DNA of 64,000 nucleotides from Spiribacter vilamensis (GCF_004217415.1 NZ_SHLI01000001.1:1116001-1180000); one strand, 5' to 3'. Shown: positions 41,163-51,533, numbered from the stretch's first letter. Numbers and translations: made by a program. The notes: generated by a model not told the origin, from the sequence alone.

Positions 41163-42433
41163 CAGGACTCTTCTCCTTTGCTGCCAGTCGGCTCGACGGT
41201 CACCGTCAAACCATTAATGTTGGTTACCCGAATACGGTCACCCGTTTGCAACGTCTGCGTGCAGACCGCCCGCCAGCGCTCGCCCTCGACCCGGACGCGG
41301 AGATGGGGGTCGGTGGCGATGACCTCGCCGACGGCCCCCTGCATGTGCGCCGTGCCGGCGACACCGCGACGACGAAACGCCCGGATCGCCAGCCAGCCGG
41401 TGCCCGCGAAAATCACGAAACTGGCGGCGGACACGCCGGCCACCAGCAGCAGCGAGAGCTCGAACCCCGGCCCCTGGGTATCGAACAGCAGGACCGAGCC
41501 GAGCCCGAAGACAAGCACGCCGCCAACGCCAAGGGCACCGAAGGACGGCATCAACGCCTCACCGACCATGAAGACCACCCCGAGGGCGATCAGCGCCAGC
41601 CCCGCATAGTTCACCGGCAGCACCTGGATGGCGAACAGCGCCAGTAGAAGGGACGTTCCACCGATAACGCCGGGAACAATCGCGCCGGGGTTGGCGAGCT
41701 CGAAAATCAGCCCGTAGAGCCCGACCAGCAACAGGATGTAGGTGATATTGGGGTTGGTGATGGCGGCCAGGAACTCATCCGACCAGCCCGGAGGGCGATC
41801 CTCGACGGCGAGACCGTCCGATTCCACCGGTGCGGCGTCGAGAACGGCGCGCAGGTCGGAGGCAACCTGGTCGATCACGTTATCCGCCAGCGCGGCCTCT
41901 GCGGAGAGGCTGACCGACTCCCGGACGGCGCGTTCCGCCCATTCGGCGTTACGGCCGCGCAGCTCCGCCAGTGAGCGGATATAGGCCACGGCATCATTGA
42001 CCCGCTTGCGCTCCATCGTCGACGGCTCGGAATCCGTCTCGTCACCGGAATCCGACGAACCACCGATCCGGACCGGTGTCGCGGCTCCCAGGTTGGTGCC
42101 CGGTGCCATGGCCGCCCAGTGCGTCGCGTAGAGGATGTACGTCCCGGCGCTGGCCGCCCTCGCCCCGGAGGACGAGACATAACCGAGAACCGGTATCGAT
42201 GAGTCGAGGATGGCCTGGACAATATCGCGCATCGCGGTATCCAGCCCGCCCGGCGTGTCGATCGAAAGGACCACCGCCGAAGCCGATTCGGCCTCGGCGG
42301 TCTCCAGTCCGTCGATCACGTAACTTGCCGTCGCCGGCCCGATGGTCCCGTCAATCGTGAGCCGATGGATCGACTCCGCGCTGGCGGTGGCGGCGAACAA
42401 CGCCAACAGGATCAGTAATAGTGCACGCATCAT
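41162..42433 (-). CDS. nfeD: NfeD family serine protease-like membrane protein
   Basis: This is a full-length NfeD of 423 residues. It has a signal peptide (about 1-19), a ClpP-class protease domain, four or five membrane helices (about 225-340) and a C-terminal OB-fold domain (EVIATDPHLRVRVEGE). The likely nucleophile is the Ser in SSGARAASAGTY, with oxyanion-type SIDTPGGLD. The general-base Lys probably lies in the ERKRVNDAVAYIRSL helix. Such proteins usually partner a stomatin-like protein; none is adjacent here. A 7-base inverted repeat abuts the start codon. A second ATG lies one codon downstream. Confidence 0.9.
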   Translation of the reverse strand: MMRALLLILLALFAATASAESIHRLTIDGTIGPATASYVIDGLETAEAESASAVVLSIDTPGGLDTAMRDIVQAILDSSIPVLGYVSSSGARAASAGTYILYATHWAAMAPGTNLGAATPVRIGGSSDSGDETDSEPSTMERKRVNDAVAYIRSLAELRGRNAEWAERAVRESVSLSAEAALADNVIDQVASDLRAVLDAAPVESDGLAVEDRPPGWSDEFLAAITNPNITYILLLVGLYGLIFELANPGAIVPGVIGGTSLLLALFAIQVLPVNYAGLALIALGVVFMVGEALMPSFGALGVGGVLVFGLGSVLLFDTQGPGFELSLLLVAGVSAASFVIFAGTGWLAIRAFRRRGVAGTAHMQGAVGEVIATDPHLRVRVEGERWRAVCTQTLQTGDRIRVTNINGLTVTVEPTGSKGEES

Positions 42434-43141
<708 letters not shown>

Positions 43142-44299
43142 TTAATTGTTTGTTTCGATGCTGATTGCCCGAAGCCGTCCACGGCGATCGAGTGTGATGA
43201 TGCGGTCTCCGTCGACGAGCGGCGGCGCGGACAGGCGCGCGTTGCCGACGAGGTGACGCGACTGCAGCTTGCCGTCGCGTCGCCCTATCCGGTTCAGATA
43301 CCCGTCCGAGCCCGCCACGATGAGGCCGTCGCGATAACGCCGGGGTGACGTCAGCTCGACACCTTCAAGCGCATCCAGACGCCACACGGATGCGCCGTTA
43401 CGACGGTCGTAGGCCGAGACTCGCCCCTCGTCATCGGTGACATAGACGTTACTGTCATCCACCGCTACGCCGCCGAGCACAGAGACATCACGAGTCCAGG
43501 CGATCTGACCATCGGCGAGGGCGATACCGGCCAGACGACCCTGGTAGGTGCCGGCGAATAGATCGCCGCCGGCCACAGCCGGATCGGCATCGAGATCAAC
43601 CATGCGCTCGAGATCGCTACGCCCCTCGGGGACGGCGACGGTCGCCTCCCAGGCCGGATCACCCGTCTCGAGATCGAGTGCACTGAGTCGGCCATTGTCG
43701 AAACCGGCCACCACGCCCCCGTTCACCAGCACTGGTGCCGCGTGCCCGCGCAGACTCAGCGCCGGCACATTGCGCCGATAGAGCCAGCGCTGCTGTCCCG
43801 ACTCCGCATCGAGCGCAAAAACGCCGCCGTCACCGGTGCGCGCGACGACGCTGCCCTGCCCGACCGCGGGCGGCGCGAGGACCTCGCTGCTGACCCCGTG
43901 TCGCCACTTCACCTCGCCATTGTTGGTGTCCAGGAGGATGACCTCGGCAGCGGCCGTACCGACGGCAACACCGCTCTCGCCGACACCCACGGCACCGCTG
44001 ATCGAGGCATCCAGTGATTGGCGCCACAACTGCTCGCCGGTCTCCGCGTCAAAGGCCATGACCGCGCCGTCCGCCGCCGCCGCGAATATCCGGCGATCAA
44101 ACAGCGCCGGCTCCAGCCGGTAGCCCGGCGGCGTATCCGCACCCAGGCGGGCCTCCCAGTGCTGCGTCGCCTCGGCAGCAGGGACCGCGTCGTCGATTGC
44201 AGGTGGATCCTCGGCCTTGATCAGCGACGAGCCGCCGCACCCGGCCAGCCCGACCGTCAGCCCGATCAGGGCCGCCATTCTCAGGGTTGCAGCCCTCAT
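43142..44299 (-). CDS. bamB: Outer membrane protein assembly factor BamB
   Basis: BamB is the lipoprotein beta-propeller that supports BamA in outer-membrane protein insertion. The signal peptide ends in the lipobox LAGC (C21). The rest is an eight-bladed PQQ-like propeller with repeats such as FALDAESGQQRWLYRR and SALDLETGDPAWEA. It has 385 residues. Its start overlaps the yfgM stop by 4 bases, the usual hisS-yfgM-bamB order. A second Met at codon 8 is an alternative start that keeps the signal peptide. Confidence 0.95.
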   Translation of the reverse strand: MRAATLRMAALIGLTVGLAGCGGSSLIKAEDPPAIDDAVPAAEATQHWEARLGADTPPGYRLEPALFDRRIFAAAADGAVMAFDAETGEQLWRQSLDASISGAVGVGESGVAVGTAAAEVILLDTNNGEVKWRHGVSSEVLAPPAVGQGSVVARTGDGGVFALDAESGQQRWLYRRNVPALSLRGHAAPVLVNGGVVAGFDNGRLSALDLETGDPAWEATVAVPEGRSDLERMVDLDADPAVAGGDLFAGTYQGRLAGIALADGQIAWTRDVSVLGGVAVDDSNVYVTDDEGRVSAYDRRNGASVWRLDALEGVELTSPRRYRDGLIVAGSDGYLNRIGRRDGKLQSRHLVGNARLSAPPLVDGDRIITLDRRGRLRAISIETNN

Positions 44300-44925
44300 G
44301 ATGCCGGCGCCCCGCCGAGATCGAGGAGCTTGATCTCGACCAGTGAACGGCGCTGGCCGGAAACCGACTCCAGGGCCTGCTGGTAGGCATCGATGGCCGC
44401 GCCCGGATTACCCAGGGCGACCTCGAGATCGCCCTGCAGTTCGAGGAACCGCGGCCGCAGCGGTCCCGAGGGGAGTGGTTCGATCGCCTCAAGCGCGGCC
44501 TCATCGTCACCGGCCACCCTGAGGGCCTCGGCCAGGCGCAGGCGCGCGACTGCGCTCATCGGGCTGTCGGGTTGATTGCCCGTCAGCCAGCGCAGCGCAC
44601 CGGCAGCGGCCTCCGCCTCACCCGCGTCCAGCGACGCGGTGGCCACCGCGAGGGTGGCCATGGCCGCATAGGGACTGTCGGCGTGCGACTCCCGCAGGGT
44701 CTGGAGACGATTGCCCGCGGCTTCGCGGTCGTCGTTGTTGAGTGACGCCAGGATCGCGGCGTAGTCGGCCGACGCGGACGCCGCCTGGCGATCCTGCCAT
44801 GCCGTCCACTGTTGCCAGCCGAGCACCAGCGCCAGCGCCGCGATAAGGGCGATGATGACCATTCGCCCGTACTGGTGCCACCAGGCGCGAATCGCTTCAA
44901 GTTGTTCTTCGTCGTCGTATGCCAC
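44296..44925 (-). CDS. yfgM: YfgM-type tetratricopeptide ancillary SecYEG protein
   Basis: YfgM is a membrane-anchored periplasmic chaperone-like protein that contacts SecYEG and PpiD in E. coli. It has 209 residues. The short cytoplasmic start DDEEQLEAIRAWWHQYG leads to one membrane helix (about 21-40), then TPR-like helical repeats in the periplasm (ADYAAILASLNNDDREAA, LQGDLEVALGNPGAAIDAYQQAL). Position between hisS and bamB supports the call. Confidence 0.92.
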   Translation of the reverse strand: MAYDDEEQLEAIRAWWHQYGRMVIIALIAALALVLGWQQWTAWQDRQAASASADYAAILASLNNDDREAAGNRLQTLRESHADSPYAAMATLAVATASLDAGEAEAAAGALRWLTGNQPDSPMSAVARLRLAEALRVAGDDEAALEAIEPLPSGPLRPRFLELQGDLEVALGNPGAAIDAYQQALESVSGQRRSLVEIKLLDLGGAPAS

Positions 44926-44943
44926 GGGTCGGTATTATCCTGT

Positions 44944-46218
44944 TCAGTGTGCGTGCAACGCGGAGAGTATCTCCGGGAGCTGTTCAGTGGCCACCGTCAC
45001 CTGCTCGATCCCGTCACGCAGGTACTTGACGGCGACGGTCCCAGCGGCTGCCTCCTCGGCGCCGCGTATCAGCGCGACGGCCGCACCGCTTCGGTCGGCG
45101 CGGCGCAGCTGGCTTTTCATCGACCCGCCACCGAGGGGCATCTGCAAATGCAGCCAGGGCAGCTGGTCGCGCAGCTGCTCCGCGAGTGCCAGTGTCTCCG
45201 CCTGCAGACTATCATCACCAACCACCAGTGCCGCATGCGGCGCCGGGGCGGGTGGTGCAGTCCCCGCCGCCTCGACAAGCGCGACCAGGCGCTCGAGACC
45301 GGCGGCAAAGCCGATGGCGGGTGTCGGACGGCCGCCGATCATCTCGACGAGAATGTCATAGCGCCCGCCGGCCAGCACGGTCCCCTGCGCCCCCAGATCG
45401 GCACTGATCCACTCGAAAACCGTCCCGCCGTAGTAATCCAGGCCACGCACGAGCCGGGTGTTGACATGGTAGGACTGGCCGGCGCGATCGAGCATGTCGC
45501 ACAGGGACTGGAAATGCGCTCGTGATGCATCGTCGAGGTAGTCGGACAGATCCGGCGCCGCGTCGATAATCGACGCCATGGCCGGATTCTTGCTATCGAG
45601 CACCCGGAGCGGATTGCTGTGCAGCCGCCGTTGCGCATCCTCGTCGAGCACCGCGGAATGGGCCTCGAAGTGCGCGATCAGCGCCTCACGATAATGCTGG
45701 CGGGCGGCCTGGGTGCCCAGGCTGTTGATCTCGAGACGCAGATCCCGAACCCCCAGGGCGCGAAGGATACGGCCGGAGAGCAGGATCAGCTCGGCATCGA
45801 TGTCCGGCCCGGGCACACCAAACGCCTCGGCACCCACCTGGTGGAACTGGCGATAGCGCCCCTTCTGCGGACGCTCGTGACGGAACATCGGACCGCTGTA
45901 CCAGAGCCGCGGCTGGGCGTTGTGCAGGAGGCCGCGCTGCAGAGCGGCACGCACGGCGCCGGCGGTACCTTCGGGACGCAGGGTGAGGCTGTCGCCGTTG
46001 CGGTCGGTAAAGGTATACATCTCCTTCTCGACGATGTCGGTCACCTCGCCGATGGCCCGGGAGAAAAGCTCCGTTTTCTCGACAACCGGCAAACGGACCT
46101 CGGTATACCCGTAGCGCTCGAGCTCGCGGCGGAACGTCTGTTCGACAAACGCCCAGGCAGGCCCCTCCGCCGGCAGCACATCGCCGAAGCCGCGAACATT
46201 CTGGATCGGACTACTCAC
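44944..46218 (-). CDS. hisS: Histidyl-tRNA synthetase
   Basis: HisS charges tRNA-His. It has 424 residues. Class II motif 2 is [17 protein letters not shown], the histidine A loop is [14 protein letters not shown], and motif 3 is near [12 protein letters not shown]. The C-terminal anticodon domain is present. The frame is open upstream inside rodZ. GTG at 46218 (or the adjacent GTG at 46221) is chosen because it gives the conserved [13 protein letters not shown] start, right after a run of Gs that can act as ribosome site. It overlaps rodZ by 8 bases; ispG, often found between them, is absent. Confidence 0.96.
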   Translation of the reverse strand: MSSPIQNVRGFGDVLPAEGPAWAFVEQTFRRELERYGYTEVRLPVVEKTELFSRAIGEVTDIVEKEMYTFTDRNGDSLTLRPEGTAGAVRAALQRGLLHNAQPRLWYSGPMFRHERPQKGRYRQFHQVGAEAFGVPGPDIDAELILLSGRILRALGVRDLRLEINSLGTQAARQHYREALIAHFEAHSAVLDEDAQRRLHSNPLRVLDSKNPAMASIIDAAPDLSDYLDDASRAHFQSLCDMLDRAGQSYHVNTRLVRGLDYYGGTVFEWISADLGAQGTVLAGGRYDILVEMIGGRPTPAIGFAAGLERLVALVEAAGTAPPAPAPHAALVVGDDSLQAETLALAEQLRDQLPWLHLQMPLGGGSMKSQLRRADRSGAAVALIRGAEEAAAGTVAVKYLRDGIEQVTVATEQLPEILSALHAH

Positions 46219-47257
46219 CACTTCCCCCCAACGTGAATCGGGCAACGTTGCCGCGCGCGTACTGCTCCAGATCGATTTGATCACCGTCGAATTCAAGCCC
46301 AACGTTGTCGGTATTCCCGACCACGATCTCGAACGGCGCTTCGCCCTCGAGCCGCTGCTCACCGGATTCGGCGATCCCGAAGAGCAGCCGCTCACCGCTT
46401 GCATCCGTCACTTCCATCCAGGATTCCGCGTCGAACTGGAATACCAGTACATCGGCGGACGGCGCGCTATCCGGTTCCGTCGGCTCCGGCGATTCCTGCA
46501 TGACGGCGTCAGCGATGGCGGCATTGTCCAGCGTAGGTGTCGGCGGAGCAGTCGCGTTCTCGCCAGCTGAGCTTTCTCCCGACTCGGACTCGGACCCGGG
46601 CTCGGGCTCCGGACGTGGTTGGGGGTCGGCTGCGGAAATCTGCTCGTCGGTGGGCTCCGGCTCGGACTGTGGCTCGAAGCCCTGTTCGGGCTGCGTTGAC
46701 TCCTCCATCGCCGGTTCAGCGCTGTCTGTCCCGGGCTCGGCATCGCCGCCATCAATGAGGCTGCCACTGACCGAATCGAGAATCGGCACGCTGATATCCG
46801 ACCGCGACAGCCACCAGCCGCCAGCGACCAGCGCGGCAATCAATACCGCCAGGCTCAGGGCTACGCCCATGAACCCCATGCCCTGGCGTGCCTGCCGGGC
46901 CGGTCGGGCCGGTCGACCGGGGCGGCTCGCAGGCGCGGTATCACCGGCATGCGCCCGAAGGGGCTGCCTGCCACCCCCCGCGCCGGCATCACCGAGGCGC
47001 TGAACCAGCGGTTCCGGATCCATCTCGAGGAACTGGCAATAGGCGCGGATATAACCACGCACGAATGTCAGCGGCGGGAGGTTCTCGTAATCGTCGGCTT
47101 CGAGCGCCTCGATCGTCCGGGGGTTGAGGTGCAGTGCATCGGCGATATCGGCCGGGGCCTTGTCCCAGCGCAGCCGGGCATCCCGTAGCGCCCGGCCCGG
47201 CCCCGAATGGGCGCGCTCGGCGTGGTTTGTCTCACCCGAATCTTCCCGCTGCGTCAT
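46211..47257 (-). CDS. rodZ: Cytoskeleton protein RodZ
   Basis: RodZ links MreB to the membrane for rod or curved shape. It has 348 residues. There is an N-terminal HTH_25 domain ([41 protein letters not shown]), a basic Pro/Arg juxtamembrane stretch (about 105-125) and one membrane helix (about 130-150). A long acidic Pro/Glu/Ser linker (about 170-250) leads to a C-terminal DUF4115 domain ([16 protein letters not shown]). ATG at 47257 is preferred over TTG at 47260. It follows pilF by 7 bases. Confidence 0.93.
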   Translation of the reverse strand: MTQREDSGETNHAERAHSGPGRALRDARLRWDKAPADIADALHLNPRTIEALEADDYENLPPLTFVRGYIRAYCQFLEMDPEPLVQRLGDAGAGGGRQPLRAHAGDTAPASRPGRPARPARQARQGMGFMGVALSLAVLIAALVAGGWWLSRSDISVPILDSVSGSLIDGGDAEPGTDSAEPAMEESTQPEQGFEPQSEPEPTDEQISAADPQPRPEPEPGSESESGESSAGENATAPPTPTLDNAAIADAVMQESPEPTEPDSAPSADVLVFQFDAESWMEVTDASGERLLFGIAESGEQRLEGEAPFEIVVGNTDNVGLEFDGDQIDLEQYARGNVARFTLGGSGE

Positions 47258-47264
47258 CAAGCAT

Positions 47265-48014
47265 TTACTCCGTCAGTCGTGCGGCCTGTTCGGAGGCGGG
47301 GAACCGTTCCCTGAGCCTTTCAATCAGCCTTCCCTGACGCTCCGCGTGATCTCCCGCCCTGGCTACCCGTATTCCCAGCCAGAGCCCCCAGGCACTTTCC
47401 TCTGCCGCCGCAGTGTATCGCGAATACCACTCGTCTGCGGCATCGACCCGGCCCTCGGCGAGGCTCCACTCCACCATCCCGCCGAGCGCCAGGGGGTAAT
47501 CCGGGACCAGCGACAAGGCACGGCGCCAGTATTGCTCGGCCGTGACATCGGCGGATGGCGGGTTGCGATCGGTAATGCACCGGGCCGCATTGCTGAGCGC
47601 CATGGCGCGGCGGTTATAGAGTGGGTCGGATGCCGCCTCGTCCCAGTGTTCAAGCGCCGCGGACACGCGATCCTGACGGCAGAGAAACGCGGCATAGTTG
47701 TTCAGTGCCGCCCCGGTACGCTCGTCAACGGACAGTGCCTGGCGATAATGCCCTTCGGCCCGGTCCGGATCATCGAGCCGTGACCACAATTCCGCCGCGA
47801 CGAGGTGGGCATCCACGGATTCGGGATTCTGCTGCAGTGCCTGCCGGATCTTGGCGAGGGCGGACTCGAGCGCGCCATTGCGCAGGTGGTAGCTGGCGAT
47901 GTCGGTATTGGCAGCGGCGGCGAGCGCCGCCTGCTCCGGCGTCGCCGGCCCGCTCGACCGGGTCGTACATCCGACGACCGCCAGTAAAAGCAGGACACAG
48001 AGCAGGCTGCGCAT
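47265..48014 (-). CDS. pilF: PilF/PilW-type TPR lipoprotein
   Basis: The protein resembles the type IV pilus secretin pilotin PilF/PilW. It has a lipoprotein signal with lipobox VVGC (C16), followed by TPR repeats: DIASYHLRNGALESALAKI, AHLVAAELWSRLDDPDRAE and ALNNYAAFLCRQ with conserved NNYAAFLC. It has 249 residues. Its ATG shares a base with the rlmN stop (TGATG). No other pilus gene is in the window, so a pilus role is inferred from family and the conserved rlmN-pilF-rodZ order. Confidence 0.88.
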   Translation of the reverse strand: MRSLLCVLLLLAVVGCTTRSSGPATPEQAALAAAANTDIASYHLRNGALESALAKIRQALQQNPESVDAHLVAAELWSRLDDPDRAEGHYRQALSVDERTGAALNNYAAFLCRQDRVSAALEHWDEAASDPLYNRRAMALSNAARCITDRNPPSADVTAEQYWRRALSLVPDYPLALGGMVEWSLAEGRVDAADEWYSRYTAAAEESAWGLWLGIRVARAGDHAERQGRLIERLRERFPASEQAARLTE

Positions 48015-49141
48015 CACGCGGTTGCCGATTGCGTTCCGCGTTTGCCCTGGTTGCGGCGGTTGATCACCTGTCCGACGAGCTGACCGCAGGCACCGTCGAT
48101 GTCTTGGCCGCGGGTACGGCGGGTTGTGGTGATAAACCCGGCGTTCTGGAGGATGTCCGCAAAGCGCTGGATACGCTCCCGGGGGGAGGCCTCGTAACGA
48201 GTGCCCGGGAAAGGATTGAAGGGAATCAGATTGATCTTGGAGGGAATATCGCGAAGCAGCGCTGCCAGCTCCCGGGCCTGGGCATCGCTGTCGTTGACGC
48301 CGTCGAGCATCACGTACTCCCAGTAGATGCAGTGATGCGGCGTATTGCCGAGATAATGCTCACAGGCCGGGAGGAGCTCGCGCAGCGGGTACTTGCGATT
48401 GATCGGCACGATCTCGTCGCGCAGGGCGTCATTCGGGGCATGCAGCGACACCGCGAGACTGATATTGCTGACATCCCTCAGCCGATAGAGCGCCGGCACG
48501 AGCCCCACGGTAGACAGCGTCACCCGTCGGCGTGACAGCCCCCAGGCATAGGGGTCGACCATGAGGTTGGTCGCCGCGACGACGTTGCGGAAGTTGGCGA
48601 GCGGCTCGCCCATGCCCATCATGACGACATTCGTCACGCGACGATCGCGACCCTCGTCTTCGAGCGCCTGGGTGGCGTAGTGCAGTTGACCGATGATCTC
48701 GGCGGCCGTGAGGTTACGGTTGAACCCCTGCTTGCCCGTCGAGCAGAACCCGCAGTCCAGCGCACAGCCGACCTGCGAGGACACGCACAGCGTCCCGCGT
48801 CCGCGCTCGGGAATGTAAACGGTTTCCACCGCCTGGCCACCCTCGAGCGCCAGCAGCCACTTGCGCGTCCCGTCATTCGATTCACGATCGAAGATCGGCG
48901 TCGGCACGCGCAGCTCGGCGAGATCGACGAGCTTGCTCCGGAACCCCTTGGCGAGATCGGTCATCGCGTCGAAGTCGAATACCCGACGCTGGTGCAGCCA
49001 CTGCCGCAGCTGCTTGCTGCGGAATGGCTTCTCGTTCAGCTCCTGCAGCAGCCCATCGAGTCCGGCCGCATCCAGGCCAAGCAGGTTGACCCGGCCCGAA
49101 TCGGTGCGCGGATGCGCCTCAGTTGCGGCTGTGGAGGTCAT
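48014..49141 (-). CDS. rlmN: Dual-specificity 23S rRNA/tRNA adenine-C2 methyltransferase RlmN
   Basis: RlmN is a radical-SAM enzyme that methylates A2503 of 23S rRNA and A37 of some tRNAs. The cluster motif is [11 protein letters not shown] (CX3CX2C), followed by GMGEPLANF and [21 protein letters not shown]. The methyl-carrying Cys is in DIDGACGQL. It has 375 residues from ATG 49141, which overlaps the ndk end by 23 bases; the frame is open further upstream inside ndk but that part is not RlmN-like. Confidence 0.96.
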   Translation of the reverse strand: MTSTAATEAHPRTDSGRVNLLGLDAAGLDGLLQELNEKPFRSKQLRQWLHQRRVFDFDAMTDLAKGFRSKLVDLAELRVPTPIFDRESNDGTRKWLLALEGGQAVETVYIPERGRGTLCVSSQVGCALDCGFCSTGKQGFNRNLTAAEIIGQLHYATQALEDEGRDRRVTNVVMMGMGEPLANFRNVVAATNLMVDPYAWGLSRRRVTLSTVGLVPALYRLRDVSNISLAVSLHAPNDALRDEIVPINRKYPLRELLPACEHYLGNTPHHCIYWEYVMLDGVNDSDAQARELAALLRDIPSKINLIPFNPFPGTRYEASPRERIQRFADILQNAGFITTTRRTRGQDIDGACGQLVGQVINRRNQGKRGTQSATA

Positions 49142-49547
49142 CGTCACCGAAGAAGAAGGCGATCTCGTCGCGGGCCGTCTCGGGGGAATCGGAACCGTGG
49201 GCCGCGTTCGCATCCACCGTTTCGGCCAGGTCGTGGCGAATGGTGCCGGCGGCGGCTTCGGCCGGATTGGTCGCGCCCATGACTTCGCGGTTCTTGCGGA
49301 TGGCGTCGTCACCCTCGAGCACCTGTACCATCACCGGACCGGAGATCATGAAGTTCACCAGCGCGCTGAAAAACGGCCGCTCGCGATGCACCGCGTAGAA
49401 GGACTCGGCCTGTGCCTGGGTCATGTGCACCATGCGCGCCGCAACGATCTGCAGGCCTGCCGTCTCGAAGCGGCGATAGATCTCGCCGATGTTATTCGCC
49501 GCGACGGCGTCCGGCTTGACGATGGAAAGGGTGCGTTCAACAGCCAT
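49119..49547 (-). CDS. ndk: Nucleoside diphosphate kinase
   Basis: Ndk transfers the gamma phosphate between nucleotides. The phosphohistidine is H117 in NAAHGSDS. The motifs [20 protein letters not shown] and [17 protein letters not shown] are typical. It has 142 residues. A predicted promoter lies just upstream, separating ndk-rlmN-pilF-rodZ-hisS from the iscA unit. Confidence 0.98.
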   Translation of the reverse strand: MAVERTLSIVKPDAVAANNIGEIYRRFETAGLQIVAARMVHMTQAQAESFYAVHRERPFFSALVNFMISGPVMVQVLEGDDAIRKNREVMGATNPAEAAAGTIRHDLAETVDANAAHGSDSPETARDEIAFFFGDDDLHSRN

Positions 49548-49585
49548 GGATTTTGCTCCTGCATGATGCTCAATGATAATCCGCC

Positions 49586-49614
49586 AGTTTACCCAGCAGG
49601 CGGGTCACCGGCAA
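49586..49614 (-). promoter_or_regulatory. Predicted promoter of the ndk-rlmN unit
   Basis: On the minus strand TTGCCG (49609-49614), a 17-base spacer and TAAACT (49586-49591) lie between iscA and ndk. AGGAG (CAGGAGCAAAATCC) precedes the ndk ATG. Confidence 0.5.
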
Positions 49615-49617
49615 TCA

Positions 49618-49941
49618 TCACACGGCGAAGCTCTCGCCACAGCCGCATTCCGCAGAGACATTCGGATTCCGGAAGCTGAACCGTTCGTTGATTCCCTCGC
49701 GCACGAAATCCACTTCCATGCCATCGATGAACGGCAGGCTCTTGCGATCGATGACCACCGATACGCCGTGCTGCTCCACCACCATGTCGTTTTCGCCCGG
49801 CTCGTCGGCGTAATCCACCGTGTACATGAAACCCGAGCACCCGGACGTCCGCACGCCCAGCCGCAGGCCGGTGCCCTGCCCGTTTCGAGCCAGGGCGTTA
49901 CGGATGTGATTCGCCGCCCGCTCAGTCAATTCAATGCTCAT
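49618..49941 (-). CDS. iscA: Iron-sulfur cluster assembly protein IscA (A-type carrier)
   Basis: A 107-residue A-type carrier that can hold and pass [2Fe-2S] or [4Fe-4S] clusters. All three ligand cysteines are present: C35 (SGCSGF), C99 and C101 (CGCGESF). The close family is IscA/ErpA/SufA; position in a remnant isc locus favours IscA, but ErpA is possible. It overlaps the preceding degenerate scaffold gene by 11 bases. Confidence 0.9.
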   Translation of the reverse strand: MSIELTERAANHIRNALARNGQGTGLRLGVRTSGCSGFMYTVDYADEPGENDMVVEQHGVSVVIDRKSLPFIDGMEVDFVREGINERFSFRNPNVSAECGCGESFAV

Positions 49942-50311
49942 CGTTTGCTCCGTCTATCACTTCAGTCGATGCGGCCAGTGCGGACCGCAACGCGTCCTCG
50001 ATATCGAGTGCCACCGTGCGCGCCTCGTCGGGCAGCGCCGCGGCCTCGGCCAGCCAGCGTCCCGTCACTGTGAGTGCCGAGGCAACGCTCCGGTCCGCCA
50101 GCCAGTCCGCGAGCCAGGCAGCGGCCTGCATTGCCTCGGGACCGCCGAAGACCTCGAAACGCGCCTCGCGCACGCTTTCCTTATCGACCCGCACCCAGCA
50201 GTCCACCCGGCAACCCTCATCGATTCGGCCGGCCGATCCATGACACCAGTCGACCCGATCGACGGGGACGCCCAACTGTTTCGACTCCCACAATCTCCGA
50301 TCATCCCCCAT
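49931..50311 (-). CDS. Degenerate IscU-like protein lacking cluster ligands
   Basis: A 126-residue protein in the place of iscU, 4 bases after iscS and overlapping iscA. The core VREARFEVFGGPEAMQAAAW matches the IscU pattern around its second ligand (ARFKTYGCGSA), but that Cys is Gly57 here. The end LPDEARTVALDIEDAL matches LPPVK..HCSILAEDA, with the HC pair replaced by T99-V100 and the HscA-binding LPPVK changed to LPDEA. The first ligand position is also not Cys; shifted cysteines C34 and C38 lie nearby. It therefore cannot build clusters like IscU. It could be a structural or regulatory partner of the desulfurase or a decaying gene. The start ATG at 50311 has a weak ribosome site. Confidence 0.75.
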   Translation of the reverse strand: MGDDRRLWESKQLGVPVDRVDWCHGSAGRIDEGCRVDCWVRVDKESVREARFEVFGGPEAMQAAAWLADWLADRSVASALTVTGRWLAEAAALPDEARTVALDIEDALRSALAASTEVIDGANDEH

Positions 50312-50315
50312 GGAT

Positions 50316-51533
50316 TCAAGCCATTTCGAGCGCGGTTGTGAAACCGTAAGCGGAATGGACCGTGTGACGACCTTCACCGATGTCGCGCCAGAGGGGCGAG
50401 ATGGAGCGGAGCATGCCAACCGCGTGGGTCACCGCCGCCATCGCCCGGTCGATTTCCTCCTCGGTCGTAAACCGGCCGAGGCTGAGCCTTACCGATGCGT
50501 AGGCCAGCGCATCCGGTCGCCCCATCGCCCGGAGTACATGCGAGGGGCCATCCCGCCGACTGCACGCCGACCCGAACCCCACCGACAGATCGCTCAGGGC
50601 CGCCCGTAGCGCCCCGCCATGGACTCCGGGGAAAGACACGTTGAGGATATGCGGCGCCCGGTCGTCGCCACCATTGACCACCACGCCGCCCAGGTCGTGC
50701 AGGGCCTGCCGCATGCGCCGCTGAAGCGCATACTGCCGGCACCGTTCCGCGGCATCGTCGACAAGGCGCAACGCCTCGCCCATTCCCGCGATCAGCGGGA
50801 CCGGCAGCGTCCCCGAGCGCAGCCCCGCCTGCTGCCCGCCACCGTGGAGCAATGGCGACAGCCTTACGTCCGGACGATAACAGAGCGCACCAATGCCCTT
50901 CGGTCCGCAACACTTGTGCGCCGACAGCGATACCAGATCGGCATATCCATAGGCGCTGGTATCCGCGAGTCGGCCGAGTGCCTGCGCCGCATCAAGATGG
51001 AGCCGTGCCCCGACCTCGTGGATCGGGCCCGCCAGCGTCGGGATGTCCTGAACAACGCCGGTCTCGTTATTCACCAGCGCCAGCGACACCAGTGCCACGT
51101 CGGTATCCAGCGCGGCGACGAGCGTCTCCGGTGCCAGGCGCCCATCCGCCGCGACGGGCAGGGTTTCCACCTGCATGCCATATTCGCGCGCGGCCTGCGC
51201 CGCGGCCAGCACCGCGGAATGCTCGGTGGCGGTGACCAGTATCCGCCGCCGCGGTTCGCCACGCTTCGCCAGCGCTCGGCTCATCCCGAGAATGGCGAGG
51301 TTATCGGCCTCGGTGGCGCCGCTGGTCCAGACCGTCCGGAATGCCGCATCACCCAGCGTTTCACACACCTGCGCCTCCGCCGCCTCAACCCGTGCCGCTG
51401 CCGCCTGGCCGGCGGGATGGGCGCTGGACGGATTGGCGAAGACTCCGTCGGGCCCCTCGAGGCTGGCCATCAACGCCGAGACGCGCGGATCAACGGGGGT
51501 GGTTGCGGCATAGTCGAGATAGGGTTGCGTCAT
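50316..51533 (-). CDS. iscS: Cysteine desulfurase (IscS/NifS-like)
   Basis: This PLP enzyme takes sulfur from cysteine for Fe-S clusters and thiolation. It has 405 residues. Key residues are seen: H105 in TATEHSAVL, D181 (LHLDAAQALG), the PLP Lys K207 (SAHKCCGPKG) and the persulfide Cys C324 (GSACSRRDGPSHVLRAMG). LSLGRFTTEEEID and SPLW near the end are IscS-like. The last ~20 residues (GRHTVHSAYGFTTALEMA) differ from the usual IscU-contacting tail. ATG at 51533 is preferred over GTG 51539, since GGTGAG lies 6 bases before it. It follows cysE directly. Confidence 0.92.
   Translation of the reverse strand: MTQPYLDYAATTPVDPRVSALMASLEGPDGVFANPSSAHPAGQAAAARVEAAEAQVCETLGDAAFRTVWTSGATEADNLAILGMSRALAKRGEPRRRILVTATEHSAVLAAAQAAREYGMQVETLPVAADGRLAPETLVAALDTDVALVSLALVNNETGVVQDIPTLAGPIHEVGARLHLDAAQALGRLADTSAYGYADLVSLSAHKCCGPKGIGALCYRPDVRLSPLLHGGGQQAGLRSGTLPVPLIAGMGEALRLVDDAAERCRQYALQRRMRQALHDLGGVVVNGGDDRAPHILNVSFPGVHGGALRAALSDLSVGFGSACSRRDGPSHVLRAMGRPDALAYASVRLSLGRFTTEEEIDRAMAAVTHAVGMLRSISPLWRDIGEGRHTVHSAYGFTTALEMA

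Noticed and set aside
46560-46760. Acidic Pro/Glu repeat in rodZ as a sign of frameshift
   Set aside because: The frame is continuous from the HTH domain to DUF4115, and such linkers are usual in RodZ.
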